From Verrucomicrobiota bacterium (GTDB lineage Bacteria > Verrucomicrobiota > Verrucomicrobiia > Limisphaerales > UBA1096), in contig JABGZB010000281.1 of NCBI GenBank assembly GCA_018674955.1, forward strand, positions 1-38,064: DNA of 38,064 bases, in the 5' to 3' direction. The notes under the pieces were generated by a model, which was given only the letters and a program-made list of their open reading frames with translations, had not been told where the DNA came from and searched no databases. Below, piece by piece: positions 18,201 to 26,097 of this stretch. The position numbers and the translations under genes are program-made. The first letter of the stretch is position 1; the number at the start of each line of letters is the position of its first letter.

Positions 18201-21200
18201 AACCCGGCGTCGAGGCGGCGCCGGTATACAATCGCCTGTTCTGGAATTACACAAGAGGCATCGATTCTGGCGAAGTAATCTACGCGCTAAACTACAACAT
18301 CCAGGAGGACAATGACTCCGGATACGATGGAAAGGTCAATGCGGAGGACGCCTATAAAATGTTCCCGCAGGGGCACGGTGACAGCTACGGCCACTTTCTG
18401 ACAGCGATGAAAGGCTATTACAAGCTACTGGTGGATAACGACTTTACCTGGGTGCCGCGGACTGAGGCGGTGACCATTCTGGGCAAGCCGGTTCAGGTGG
18501 ATTACACGGACGAACGAAAGTTTGCGGCCGCTGCGGCTGCGATAGCCAGGGCGGGCAAGCAGGTGGTCGACCTGACATGGCGAAAGGATTACAACGCAGA
18601 TAAAAAAATCAACTGGGAGAAAGAATTTTCACCCACCAGGGATAATACCCGCCGTACTCAATCGACCACGCGCCATTGGGGCATGGATCAATGGGCCAGC
18701 CGCACCGGGCAGGGAGCCTTGATCAACTGGGTGGTAGGGAACTCGATGTTGCCGGAGATAGATCCGGACCCGAGCCATGAGGGGATTCAAAAAATTGATC
18801 GTAGTACCGTCCCGGAGTTGACAGAGCTTACTGCCACAGTGGCCGAGTTGCAGGTGACATTGGACAATGCAGAGGCGGGATTAAATCCGCTGGGGTTAAG
18901 CGAGGGGAGCGTAGCGATGGATGTATCACCGTATGGGGGTTCGCATTTTGAGCAGGTCTATGAGCGTGCGGGACAAGCGCTGGTGAACGCGACAATCGCG
19001 TTCGATTCGACCAAGGACATGACCCAACTAATGCGCTCAGAGCAGGATTCACTTGTTGACCTGCAGGCGTCTGTCGATCAGCAGGAACTGTCCTATAAAT
19101 ATGAATTAATCGAACTGTATGGCACGCCCTACCCGGATGATATTGGTCCGGGGAGAACATATAAACAGGGGTACGACGGCCCGGATTTATATCATTTCGT
19201 TTATGTGGATGGCATCGGCTTGAGCAGTATTGGTGATGAAAAATATTATTCGGACAAAGATCAGCAATTTAAGCTGGATATCCAAACAAACCCAATCGAA
19301 ATGGATAAGGTTTCTACCATTAAGAACAATATCAGCTCCAATGTCGGTGTCTTTAAGGTTGTTAATGCGGTGTTAAAGGTGGGGTTTGGGGCGAATTTCT
19401 TTTTTGATTCGGGATCAACAAACTTTAAAGAAAAAGGCGATGAGGTGGTGGTGAAAGATGACAATGGGAACTACCAGTTTCTCTCCGGAGAAGACGGTGT
19501 CAGGTTTAATATGGTATCCAAGAACCTGAAATGGGAAAATGAAGATTATGCCGAGAAAAATTATGTGTCTTACACGTTGTCCGCTTCCGGGAATTACGCG
19601 AAACCAAACGATTGGTTGAGTCGCCGCACTTCCCCAGGGGAGATTCAACTGGCTCTAGCGGATATACAAGCCGCTAGAAGCGCAGCATTGGGGACGTTTA
19701 GAGAAAATGAAAACATCAAGTATCAACTGGACAGGGAACTTGAGGTTTTCGAGTCTCGCCATTCCAGTTATCTGGTGATTAAACAACTTCAGCTTATTAG
19801 AAGAACAATTGAGGATTATGTTGAGAAGATTAAAAAAGCAAAGGAAACAGCAGCCGCTGTAACGGAGGCAACTGCAGACGCTGCCGATGACACCTCTGAG
19901 ATCGCCGCAAAGGCTGTGCCAGGAAACACAATTGCGGGAACGGCCGTTGGCGGGGATTTTCTTTCTTCTGTAAAGTCCGTCCTGAAGTCAGTTGGAAAGG
20001 GAATTGTATGGGTTGCTAAAAGTCTGGTAATCGTGGCGAAGAAGGCATTTGACTATATGGTTCAGGAGGCATCTGGAAAGCGTGGCTGGATAGATAACAT
20101 GGTTCGCGATGTTGAGAGGCAGGCAGAATTGAAGGAGGAAGTCCTGGAATTGGAGATGAGATTGAATGAGCTTCAGTTAAGTGCCTATGACATTTTTGAA
20201 AAGCTTCAATTGTTGGATGATGCAAAAGCGAGGTATCGCGCCTTGGTCGCCAAAGGTGAACGATTACAGGAGGAGCGGGAAATATTCCGTCAGCGATCCG
20301 CTGCCGTGGTGCAGGGGTTCCGAACTCGGGATGCGGCATTTCGTGTGTTTCGGAACGAAAAGTTGGAGCGTTACAAGGCGCTGCAGGACATGGCTTCCAA
20401 GTATGCGTTCTTGGCCGCCCAGGCGTTTGACTATGAAACTGGACTGCTCGGCACCGATGAAGGGCGGAAATTCATCAATCGAATCATCAACTCGCGGGCG
20501 CTGGGCGTTGTTGTGGATGGCCAACCGCAGTTCGCAGGGAGCAACACCGGCGATCCCGGCATCTCGAGTGTGCTGGCGGAGATGAAGAACGATTGGGATG
20601 CGCTCAAGGGACGCCTTGGTTTCAATAACCCCGATCAATACAGCACCACCGTCTCTCTGCGATCCGAGAAGCACCGCATCCTCCCGGGCCAGGATGGCGT
20701 GTTGCAGTGGGGTGACGTTCTGGAGGGTTCACGCAGCCAGAATATCATGACAGATGACGACGTGCGGCGTTACTGCATGCAGGCGGGTTTCGAAGATGCC
20801 AGGCCGGTGCCTGGATTGATTATCGAGTTCAGCACGACGATTGATAAGGAGAAGAACCTGTTCGGCCTACCGTTGGCCGGTGGTGACAGCCAGTTCAGTC
20901 CGGCCAGTTTCGCCACTAAGATTTTCTCAGTCGGTGTCGCCTTGGAAGGATACATTGGAATGGGGGCACCGAACACCAACGATCAAGGTGGTCAATCCCC
21001 GTCAAATCCAACTCCGCCATGGCTGGATCCTAACGCGCTCTCCAAGACGCCTTATGTCTATCTTATTCCAGTCGGGGTGGATTACATGCGGAGCCCGCCG
21101 CTGGGCGACACCAGTCAAATTCGCAGTTGGTCCGTTCAGGACGTGGCGATCCCGCTGCCGTTCAACATCGGTGATTCGGAGCATTCCACCAAAAAACTAT

Positions 21201-21499
21201 GGCAGTCCAGTGCCTCGTTGACGGATCAGTTGTTCGCGATACGCAAGCACCAGCCATTCCGTGCTGTTGACAGTGGCGATACGTTGGGGGGGATCAGTAT
21301 CACCATCGATCAATCCATGAACGATTCCAACTACACAAACAGGCGCTTGATCGGGCGCTCAGTTTGGAACAGTAAATGGAAACTTGTCATTCCGGGGTAC
21401 ACGCTGCTGAACGATTCCGAGGAAGGTTTGGACCGGTTTATCCAGACGGTCAACGACATCAAAATCTACTTTAACACCTATTCCTATTCGGGGAACTAG
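12212..21499 (+). CDS. giant predicted secreted protein (3095 aa), unknown function
   Basis: Single uninterrupted ORF; N-terminal signal peptide MKTMNSKRFTVLIVTVLALGQSALA; multiple beta-rich modules, then a long helical/coiled-coil region with a hydrophobic segment, and a C-terminal beta domain ending DRFIQTVNDIKIYFNTYSYSGN. Confidence 0.85.
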   Translation: MKTMNSKRFTVLIVTVLALGQSALAEYAELRQEKNQFNKMQTGAGIVQPVGTTGNQFKAAIFFASPTHASTVAGKREPQADGAYRLQHTRVGIAYYGRVFQYQFGSVISPPNKDADGNDLAANASPLDYWKAEPHNAYKAELSTTAEYGRFYWSASAEKVYATRPGPADIVWVKKMPVATANNPTVTGAGWATETISNSLKLHSKTVSSKVTEMWQEENAVFYSAAVHRVIISGSPSKPVKRIYWTGTRYPGVSVTIPDSRISKVKVVYNDAFPKNVPNDQAEKLAEEGLGNSGLSTSSGVAVQTQTLWYSKTEKALKALNKEGRVFVEFLGQIMPGTNIPESLGFEVVDVVKEPVSQLELVELGDPFPILQPVAKHAAGTNLNLFPQVANLPEGKSFVMEHYFGGLDVRPTFYAIRETMNTSDLIMWWLIEGVQGIKWPERYVRYDLKWPSDPAKYSHYVRPAVSNEEDAKATAVALPTRNTPAIAYQDDSGFPRGKLTPEYKYFTYLKDDFPVHRALLQFTSGDHVYFERVASWLQANVQANEYPENRITTSFGVSDADGKLTSQYFQSTGVANSKAVGTITFPEKMEAPRVVAGNLTVVVGSRVPTPSLEHGGASTESYLAGYIQSGTSYYSDAYVDPLKNGFDEANKGAIIPVNAIPGQNNLEILWFRKNTMRWVKDDVATVVNEATQAQLLREQQGFDAVYWPSVIGTYTIKWPHENSNYLNASKDTAIVMASNDGSGPLNSLQAKGSIYFQNDATLPGYNPNEEHAIMQGGQLYALRNDLNLTSSASVTKISDETYSSEPYVLLSYTGSDDRPAMRAFRVMQELGEDTFDYTVEAGTILQAPMPLPLMQKLKNNKEFSGSKITEAAALNGENNGKNLAPLGRLYGNTAAVTVTVVQGVVYSFVKGANEVSLLNGAAAFTASATFKAASTTVTLFGKANMPDNFVTAEIRNISKLHSIRITTEANHGFSVKDVVHLSRFSESGNNGWAYVEKKVNATTVEVTRIANPEIATLSRLKYDIATKKVTLVTSKPHGIESGDKVKVLLSQYWDYYTGVEIELTGEYTVLSVTSTELIFSPGTFTESLTLDSPPNADHLTRMSHSSLDMDVLHLTATVPVTSTIDSANPPLANLQKPTDLGSYTSTTMMDRKDNVWVYRGPHTSSDLATFKMRYYYKTLAGFWFPGLSQQPVVGTTIPYLQNDPAAPWPSGSYAPRLAKAIKYNATWPSGVAELRPGQTLTAPVFGLPAVRGNTSLKILYQQAAALDPSDSSATLHDPTREKVYDMATGAAKLVELPASVVTMSHKGKTYFTRLPPHLVDRFFFDPMRGKKGQLVFRGEFVDEIVGEDYLLMNVLSGKDLNDLKKLADPNMGNTKWNNAIAGLTAKVETFKESANKFGVFVPYGKPAIVPASNLVKITSDETAVDSYALSANGNKAGYVTLIAGDGQAFTPKAEPVQMHVIKVGGSLYRGEAKVILSDNPLAEKVTFMHTGDLAGSTDKFDYDWRIAAPEDGLPPAVSERNPISGATATIPTTGWKHLRQIPTAGVPASSDARWVAAGLGTVTVQESSTVSAISFVTVADQFDTIEVTASGASAFKVGDFVNLVGFIPTTLNAEGLEVKAVNGTKLELAKDTVAGLPVAQTFGTIEESLVGVTASSAGSVLAGEFQVPPDKVPTDVYLSMTADPNLGVRVKVGSAVVAVKNVSTIAEGDADSTVSSAPSSFQPLSLVYGVDTSLLSSSGVNKITVEMWSDAKPGASLAFNLKLEANELVDKVMVAGSKWLARKNGNDLRSIIIGESADVQALSDNYIVMRYRATESSHLTWNDTDGDSSTNEGWSPWTEPQLAEGWIKRVLAGINPFNQRAGDLFSNAVDTSGSILTQAGKRWEGDVALNMENINDYGLIEIYETVMGRGRMLSIDAGIDYGPANDALLLAAGYINDLYMMLGNEAWADAANPTIGIGTKDKTYGDIATALFAFKGQVASLLEEELALLRGRDDFLQPGVEAAPVYNRLFWNYTRGIDSGEVIYALNYNIQEDNDSGYDGKVNAEDAYKMFPQGHGDSYGHFLTAMKGYYKLLVDNDFTWVPRTEAVTILGKPVQVDYTDERKFAAAAAAIARAGKQVVDLTWRKDYNADKKINWEKEFSPTRDNTRRTQSTTRHWGMDQWASRTGQGALINWVVGNSMLPEIDPDPSHEGIQKIDRSTVPELTELTATVAELQVTLDNAEAGLNPLGLSEGSVAMDVSPYGGSHFEQVYERAGQALVNATIAFDSTKDMTQLMRSEQDSLVDLQASVDQQELSYKYELIELYGTPYPDDIGPGRTYKQGYDGPDLYHFVYVDGIGLSSIGDEKYYSDKDQQFKLDIQTNPIEMDKVSTIKNNISSNVGVFKVVNAVLKVGFGANFFFDSGSTNFKEKGDEVVVKDDNGNYQFLSGEDGVRFNMVSKNLKWENEDYAEKNYVSYTLSASGNYAKPNDWLSRRTSPGEIQLALADIQAARSAALGTFRENENIKYQLDRELEVFESRHSSYLVIKQLQLIRRTIEDYVEKIKKAKETAAAVTEATADAADDTSEIAAKAVPGNTIAGTAVGGDFLSSVKSVLKSVGKGIVWVAKSLVIVAKKAFDYMVQEASGKRGWIDNMVRDVERQAELKEEVLELEMRLNELQLSAYDIFEKLQLLDDAKARYRALVAKGERLQEEREIFRQRSAAVVQGFRTRDAAFRVFRNEKLERYKALQDMASKYAFLAAQAFDYETGLLGTDEGRKFINRIINSRALGVVVDGQPQFAGSNTGDPGISSVLAEMKNDWDALKGRLGFNNPDQYSTTVSLRSEKHRILPGQDGVLQWGDVLEGSRSQNIMTDDDVRRYCMQAGFEDARPVPGLIIEFSTTIDKEKNLFGLPLAGGDSQFSPASFATKIFSVGVALEGYIGMGAPNTNDQGGQSPSNPTPPWLDPNALSKTPYVYLIPVGVDYMRSPPLGDTSQIRSWSVQDVAIPLPFNIGDSEHSTKKLWQSSASLTDQLFAIRKHQPFRAVDSGDTLGGISITIDQSMNDSNYTNRRLIGRSVWNSKWKLVIPGYTLLNDSEEGLDRFIQTVNDIKIYFNTYSYSGN
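15831..15868. repeat. two iterated palindromes CTTGGCCAAG (15831-15840, 15859-15868), the only exact copies in the giant gene
   Basis: Read directly. Confidence 0.9.
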
Positions 21500-21520
21500 A
21501 TTGCCCAGTAAAAAAAGCCG

Positions 21521-22345
21521 ATGAAGATGACTAAAATTCATGTTTTGTTGCTTGCAGCATCCATGCTGACATCAGTCGGAGTCAGCGCTTTCCCTCCAGC
21601 CCCGCATCACACCTTCTTCGGCATGGTGCGAGATGAGTTGGGGCGTCCCCTGGAGGGGGAGAAGGTGGAGGTATTGTTTGAAACCTCCACCGGCCGACTG
21701 GTTCGGACCGGCGTCGGTCTGGGTTTGCCCGGGATCAACTACCGTATGAGGGTGCCGATGGATGCGGGGACCACGGCTGATCTCTACAACCCGGTGGCGA
21801 TGCGTCATGCCATGCCGTACAGGATCAGGGTTCGGGTGGGCGCAAAGGTCTATCTGCCGATCGAGATGGTGGGGGACCTGGGCAAGATGGGTCAACCGGG
21901 AGAGGAGACGCTGCTCAACCTGACGCTGGGCGAGGACTCGGACGGAGACGGACTGCCGGACGCGTGGGAGCGTGCGTTGTTGGCACAGGGCCAGGGCCTG
22001 GGAGACATCAACCCGAACGACGACACCGATGGGGACGGCATGAGCAACCTGAACGAGTATATCTCGGGCAACTACGCATTCGACAAGGAGGACGGGCTTC
22101 GGCTGGGCATCGTGGAGAGGGTGGAAGGCGGCACGGTGCTGGAGTTCATGGGGATCCAGGGACGCACCTACACGATCAAGGGATCGGCTGACCTGAAGGA
22201 ATGGAGTGATCTGACCTTTGAGATGGAGGGGCAGGAGGGCGGACTGGAGAATGTTCGAGCGGAGAAGGTGCAGAATTACCGGGTGACAATACCGGGCGAC
22301 GAACCCGGTGCGACAACAAAGTTCTACAAGTTGATGGTGCAGTAG
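21521..22345 (+). CDS. secreted protein with EF-hand/thrombospondin-type-3-like Ca-binding repeats
   Basis: 274 aa; signal MTKIHVLLLAASMLTSVGVSA; EDSDGDGLPDAWE ... DDTDGDGMSNLNEY; C-term beta module GRTYTIKGSADLKEWSDLTFEM...KFYKLMVQ. Confidence 0.8.
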   Translation: MKMTKIHVLLLAASMLTSVGVSAFPPAPHHTFFGMVRDELGRPLEGEKVEVLFETSTGRLVRTGVGLGLPGINYRMRVPMDAGTTADLYNPVAMRHAMPYRIRVRVGAKVYLPIEMVGDLGKMGQPGEETLLNLTLGEDSDGDGLPDAWERALLAQGQGLGDINPNDDTDGDGMSNLNEYISGNYAFDKEDGLRLGIVERVEGGTVLEFMGIQGRTYTIKGSADLKEWSDLTFEMEGQEGGLENVRAEKVQNYRVTIPGDEPGATTKFYKLMVQ

Positions 22346-22497
22346 CAGTCAAACTTAAAGCCGATAATTTTCAGGTTTTTTCTCGACTCAAAAAAGACTC
22401 TCAACTTCTTCGAAGTACTGATCGCGTCTGACTGCGAAGCGCCGCTCTTTCAAAGGATTTTGAGGAAGCAGCGCCAACCGGGTTTGAGACTGTTTGA

Positions 22498-22842
22498 TCA
22501 CAACAGACGGTGTTCTTTTTCGGTGATTGCGCGCTTCGGGCGGGGGGTGTATTTTGGCCACAGCTTCCTCGGCAACACGGCGTGCGTGAGGAGACCCGTC
22601 TCGAGCGCTAGCGACTCCACCCCGCGCAGCGCCATAGAGGTCGACACGCCGCCTCGGGCGAGCACGTCTAGGAAGTCGATGCCGGTCGTCTGATCGACCG
22701 GCAGAACGCGCAGTTTAGCCCAGCGTTTATGGGGAAATTCGATGAGTTTACGGCGTTGAGTGGCGGCCCCGCCGGTGCGCGCGTAGGTCGTGAGGATGTG
22801 GCCCCACGTCGGGGCTTGTCTTGCGGTTCGGTTTGGTTTCAT
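22498..22842 (-). CDS. hypothetical protein, uncertain
   Basis: 114-aa ORF filling an otherwise empty interval, divergent from the downstream oxidoreductase; no family recognised. Confidence 0.35.
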   Translation of the reverse strand: MKPNRTARQAPTWGHILTTYARTGGAATQRRKLIEFPHKRWAKLRVLPVDQTTGIDFLDVLARGGVSTSMALRGVESLALETGLLTHAVLPRKLWPKYTPRPKRAITEKEHRLL

Positions 22843-24215
22843 TTTTAGATTTTATGCAGCGATCGAAACAACTCAAGAAGATGACGCGCCGCCGATTCAT
22901 CGGCGCGAGCACGGTGGCCACCTTTGGCTTTCAAGTCGTGCCGAGCCGTGTGTTTGGCGCGAACAACCGTCTCGCCGTCGCCGGCATCGGTGCGGGCGGC
23001 AAGGGCCGGGCGGACGTCACCGGGGCGGCCAACGCCGGTTGCGACATCGTCGCACTGTGCGACGTGGACGAAGGCCGGGGCTCGGGTATGTTCAAGGCAC
23101 ACCCCAAGGCGAAGCGCTTCGCCGACTTTCGTGTGATGCTCGACAAGATGGGCGGCAGCATCGACGCATGCACCATCTCCACGCCCGACCACACCCACGC
23201 CGTGGCGACGTCGATGGCCATGAAAATGGGCAAGCATTGTTACACTCAAAAACCGCTGACGCATGACGTGTACGAGGCGCGTTACCTGACCCGCTTGGCC
23301 AAGCGCACCGGTGTCACCACGCAGATGGGAAACCAGGCGCACGCCGGCGAGTCGATCCGCCGCGCGGTCGAGTTGGTTCGTGCCGGCATCATCGGCAACG
23401 TCACCGAGGCGCACATTTGGACCAACCGCCCGATCTGGCCGCAGGGCATGAAGGAGCGACCGGCCAAGTCTGACGTGCCCAAGGGCGTGGATTGGGATTT
23501 GTGGCTTGGCCCGGCGCCGCACCGACCGTACGGCAAAGGGTATGTTCCGTTTGCGTGGCGTGGTTGGTGGGACTTCGGAACCGGGGCGCTTGGAGACATG
23601 GCCTGCCACATCATGGACATGGCGTGGTGGAGCCTTGAGCTGGGTTCGCCCACCAGTGTGAGCGCCCGGCACGGCGGCAACACCGGCGAGAGCGCCCCGA
23701 ACTGGGCCGTGATCGACTACCAATTCGGCTACCGTGGCAGCCGTCCGCCGGTGAAGCTTGTTTGGTACGACGGCAAAAAAAACGGTGTGCAGAACGCGCC
23801 GTCTCTCGAGACCACCGGCGGCGTCAACATGGTTGCCAAGGGCAAAAATGGTTTCGGCTCCGTGTTGATCGGCGACAAGGGGCGGATGTTTTTTAGCCGC
23901 AGTGGCACCGGCTGGAAAATCACCGGGCGCGATGAAGACGAGGTCAAGCAGATCGAGGCCAACACGCCGAAGACGCTACCCCGAACCAAGGGCAATTACG
24001 TCGAGTGGGTGAATGCTGCAGTCGGCACAGGCCACAAGCCGCTGAGTCGTTTTGAGATCGCCGGCCCGTTCACCGAGATGGTGCTGTTGGGCAACTTGGC
24101 CATCCGTGCCGGAGAGCCGGTGCAGTGGGACGCTGAGGCGCTGCTCTCGACCAACAGCGAGAAAGCCAATCGCTACGTCCGCCGCAAATATCGTAACGGC
24201 TGGAAGCTCTCGTGA
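22821..24215 (+). CDS. Gfo/Idh/MocA-family oxidoreductase with Tat-type signal
   Basis: 464 aa in track; probable start 22854 or 22881. MTRRRFIGASTVATFGFQVVPSRVFGANNRLAVAGIGAGGKGRADV, DACTISTPDHTHAVATSMAMKMGKHCYTQKPLTHDVYEAR. Confidence 0.9.
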   Translation: MRFGLVSFLDFMQRSKQLKKMTRRRFIGASTVATFGFQVVPSRVFGANNRLAVAGIGAGGKGRADVTGAANAGCDIVALCDVDEGRGSGMFKAHPKAKRFADFRVMLDKMGGSIDACTISTPDHTHAVATSMAMKMGKHCYTQKPLTHDVYEARYLTRLAKRTGVTTQMGNQAHAGESIRRAVELVRAGIIGNVTEAHIWTNRPIWPQGMKERPAKSDVPKGVDWDLWLGPAPHRPYGKGYVPFAWRGWWDFGTGALGDMACHIMDMAWWSLELGSPTSVSARHGGNTGESAPNWAVIDYQFGYRGSRPPVKLVWYDGKKNGVQNAPSLETTGGVNMVAKGKNGFGSVLIGDKGRMFFSRSGTGWKITGRDEDEVKQIEANTPKTLPRTKGNYVEWVNAAVGTGHKPLSRFEIAGPFTEMVLLGNLAIRAGEPVQWDAEALLSTNSEKANRYVRRKYRNGWKLS

Positions 24216-25117
24216 CCATTCGCTTGATACATTTCCTTGCCGCCTGGCTTTGCGGACAGGTGTTGCTTTTTGCCCAACCAAGCGGTGAGCCGATTTTTTC
24301 GTTCGGCGTGGTTGCCGACTGCCAGTACTGCAACATCAAGGTGCCAAAAACGGCGCAGCGTCAGTACGCGTTGTCGCCGAAAAAACTGACGGCGTGTGTT
24401 GAACACCTGAACCGGCTCGAATTGCGGTTCGTCGTGCACCTCGGCGACTTCATCGACCGAGACTTCAAGAGTTTCGGGGACGTGGCACCGATCTACGACA
24501 AACTTAAGGCCGACCATTACCACGTCCTCGGCAATCACGACTTTAGTGTAGCCGACGAGTACAAGGCCAAGGTGCCCGCCGCGCTTGGCCTCAAGTCGCG
24601 GTACTACCAGTTTCGTTATCACGGCTATCGTTTCATCGCGATGGATGGCAACGACGTCAGTCTGCACGCCTACCCGGCGAGCGATCCGCGACACAAGGCC
24701 GCTCAGGCGTTTCACAAAAAACTGCCAAGCGGTACGCCTTCCTGGAACGGAGCTGTTGGCCAAGCGCAGCTCGACTGGCTGAAAAAAGCGTTAAACGAGG
24801 CCAAGCGGGCGGGTGAGAGGGTGATTCTGTTCTGCCATTTTCCGGTGTATCCGGAGAACGTGCATAATCTGTGGAATGCCGCCGAAGTGCTGGCCGTGGT
24901 GCGGGAGAGCCGGAGTGTCGTGGCGTACATGAACGGCCACAATCACGCCGGGAATTATGGTCGCTTAGCCAAGCGCCACTTCGTGACGTTTACGGGGATG
25001 GTGGACACAGAGGAGACGGCTTACGCTGTTGTGAACGTCCACGCGGACCGGCTTGAGATTAAGGGTTTCGGCCGCCAGAAAAACATGACCCTGCCGATCG
25101 CAGGGAACGGAAATTAG
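24212..25117 (+). CDS. calcineurin-like metallophosphoesterase (predicted secreted)
   Basis: 301 aa; FGVVADCQYC, VVHLGDFIDRD, HVLGNHDF, ILFCHFPVYP, AYMNGHNHAGNYG. GTG start overlaps previous TGA (GTGA). Confidence 0.88.
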   Translation: MTIRLIHFLAAWLCGQVLLFAQPSGEPIFSFGVVADCQYCNIKVPKTAQRQYALSPKKLTACVEHLNRLELRFVVHLGDFIDRDFKSFGDVAPIYDKLKADHYHVLGNHDFSVADEYKAKVPAALGLKSRYYQFRYHGYRFIAMDGNDVSLHAYPASDPRHKAAQAFHKKLPSGTPSWNGAVGQAQLDWLKKALNEAKRAGERVILFCHFPVYPENVHNLWNAAEVLAVVRESRSVVAYMNGHNHAGNYGRLAKRHFVTFTGMVDTEETAYAVVNVHADRLEIKGFGRQKNMTLPIAGNGN

Positions 25118-26097
25118 TCGGCCGCCTTGGCCTCCGACTCCTCTTCGAAGCGGCCGTGGTTGCGAAATTTTTTGTACCGCGCATCGAGCCGCTTTTTCAA
25201 CGGCATGAGTTTGAGCGCCTTGAGGTGCTTGAGCAGGTGTTTCTTCAGCGTGAGCGCAGTGGCCTTGGGGTCGTTGTGCGCCCCACCAAGCGGTTCAGGG
25301 ATGATTTCGTCCACAAGGCCAAACTTTTTCAGGTGATCAGAAGTGATCTTGAGAGCCTCGGCAGCGGTGGGCGCGGCGGCGCGATCCTTCCACAGGATTG
25401 ATGCGCAACCTTCCGGGCTGATGACAGAGTAGTAAGCGTTCTCAAGGATGAGGACGCGGTCGGCGACGCCAATGCCCAGCGCCCCTCCAGAGCCGCCTTC
25501 GCCGATGACCACGGCGATGATTGGCACATTGAGAGTCATCATCTCGCGGAGGTTGACGGCGATGGCTTTTGCAATGTGGCGCTCTTCGGCGCCGATGCCG
25601 GGGAAGGCACCGGCGGTGTCGATGATGGTGATCACCGGCAGGTCGAACTTACCGGCAAGTTTCATTAGGCGCAGAGCCTTGCGGTAGCCCTCGGGGTGGG
25701 CGCAGCCGAAGTTACGCAGGACGTTCTCCTTGGTGTCACGCCCTTTCTGGGTGCCCATGACCATGACGCGGTGATCGCCTAGTTTGGCGAAACCGGCGAC
25801 CATTGCCTTGTCGTCGGAGTAGAGCCGGTCGCCGTGCAGTTCGGAGAAATCGTCGAAAGTGCTGTGGAGGTAGTCGAGCGTGTAGGGACGCCGGGGGTGG
25901 CGGGCGAGTTGCACGCGCTGCCATGGGGTGAGGTTCGAGTAAATGCTCTTTCGGGTTTCCTCGATCTTGGTCCGGATCTGATCGGCCTCACACTGGAAGT
26001 TCATCTCGACCCCGCTTGGCAGCGAGGTCTTACTCAGGGCATCCAGCTTGGCTTGAAGGTCAACAATGGGTTGCTCAAAATCGAGATGGGTTTTCAT
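25114..26097 (-). CDS. accA: acetyl-CoA carboxylase carboxyltransferase subunit alpha
   Basis: MKTHLDFEQPIVDLQAKLDAL, RPYTLDYL, ELHGDRLYSDDKAMVAGFA, GFGCAHPEGYRKALRLMKLAGKFDLPVITIIDTAGAFPGIGAEER-type signature (here NFGCAHPEGYRKA...). Track ORF extends to 26154, but ATG at 26097 is the better start. Confidence 0.93.
   Translation of the reverse strand: MKTHLDFEQPIVDLQAKLDALSKTSLPSGVEMNFQCEADQIRTKIEETRKSIYSNLTPWQRVQLARHPRRPYTLDYLHSTFDDFSELHGDRLYSDDKAMVAGFAKLGDHRVMVMGTQKGRDTKENVLRNFGCAHPEGYRKALRLMKLAGKFDLPVITIIDTAGAFPGIGAEERHIAKAIAVNLREMMTLNVPIIAVVIGEGGSGGALGIGVADRVLILENAYYSVISPEGCASILWKDRAAAPTAAEALKITSDHLKKFGLVDEIIPEPLGGAHNDPKATALTLKKHLLKHLKALKLMPLKKRLDARYKKFRNHGRFEEESEAKAAD

Noticed and set aside
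22345-22500. Possible terminator or structured RNA after the cassette
   Set aside because: T-rich run is present, but I could not find a convincing stable hairpin immediately before it.
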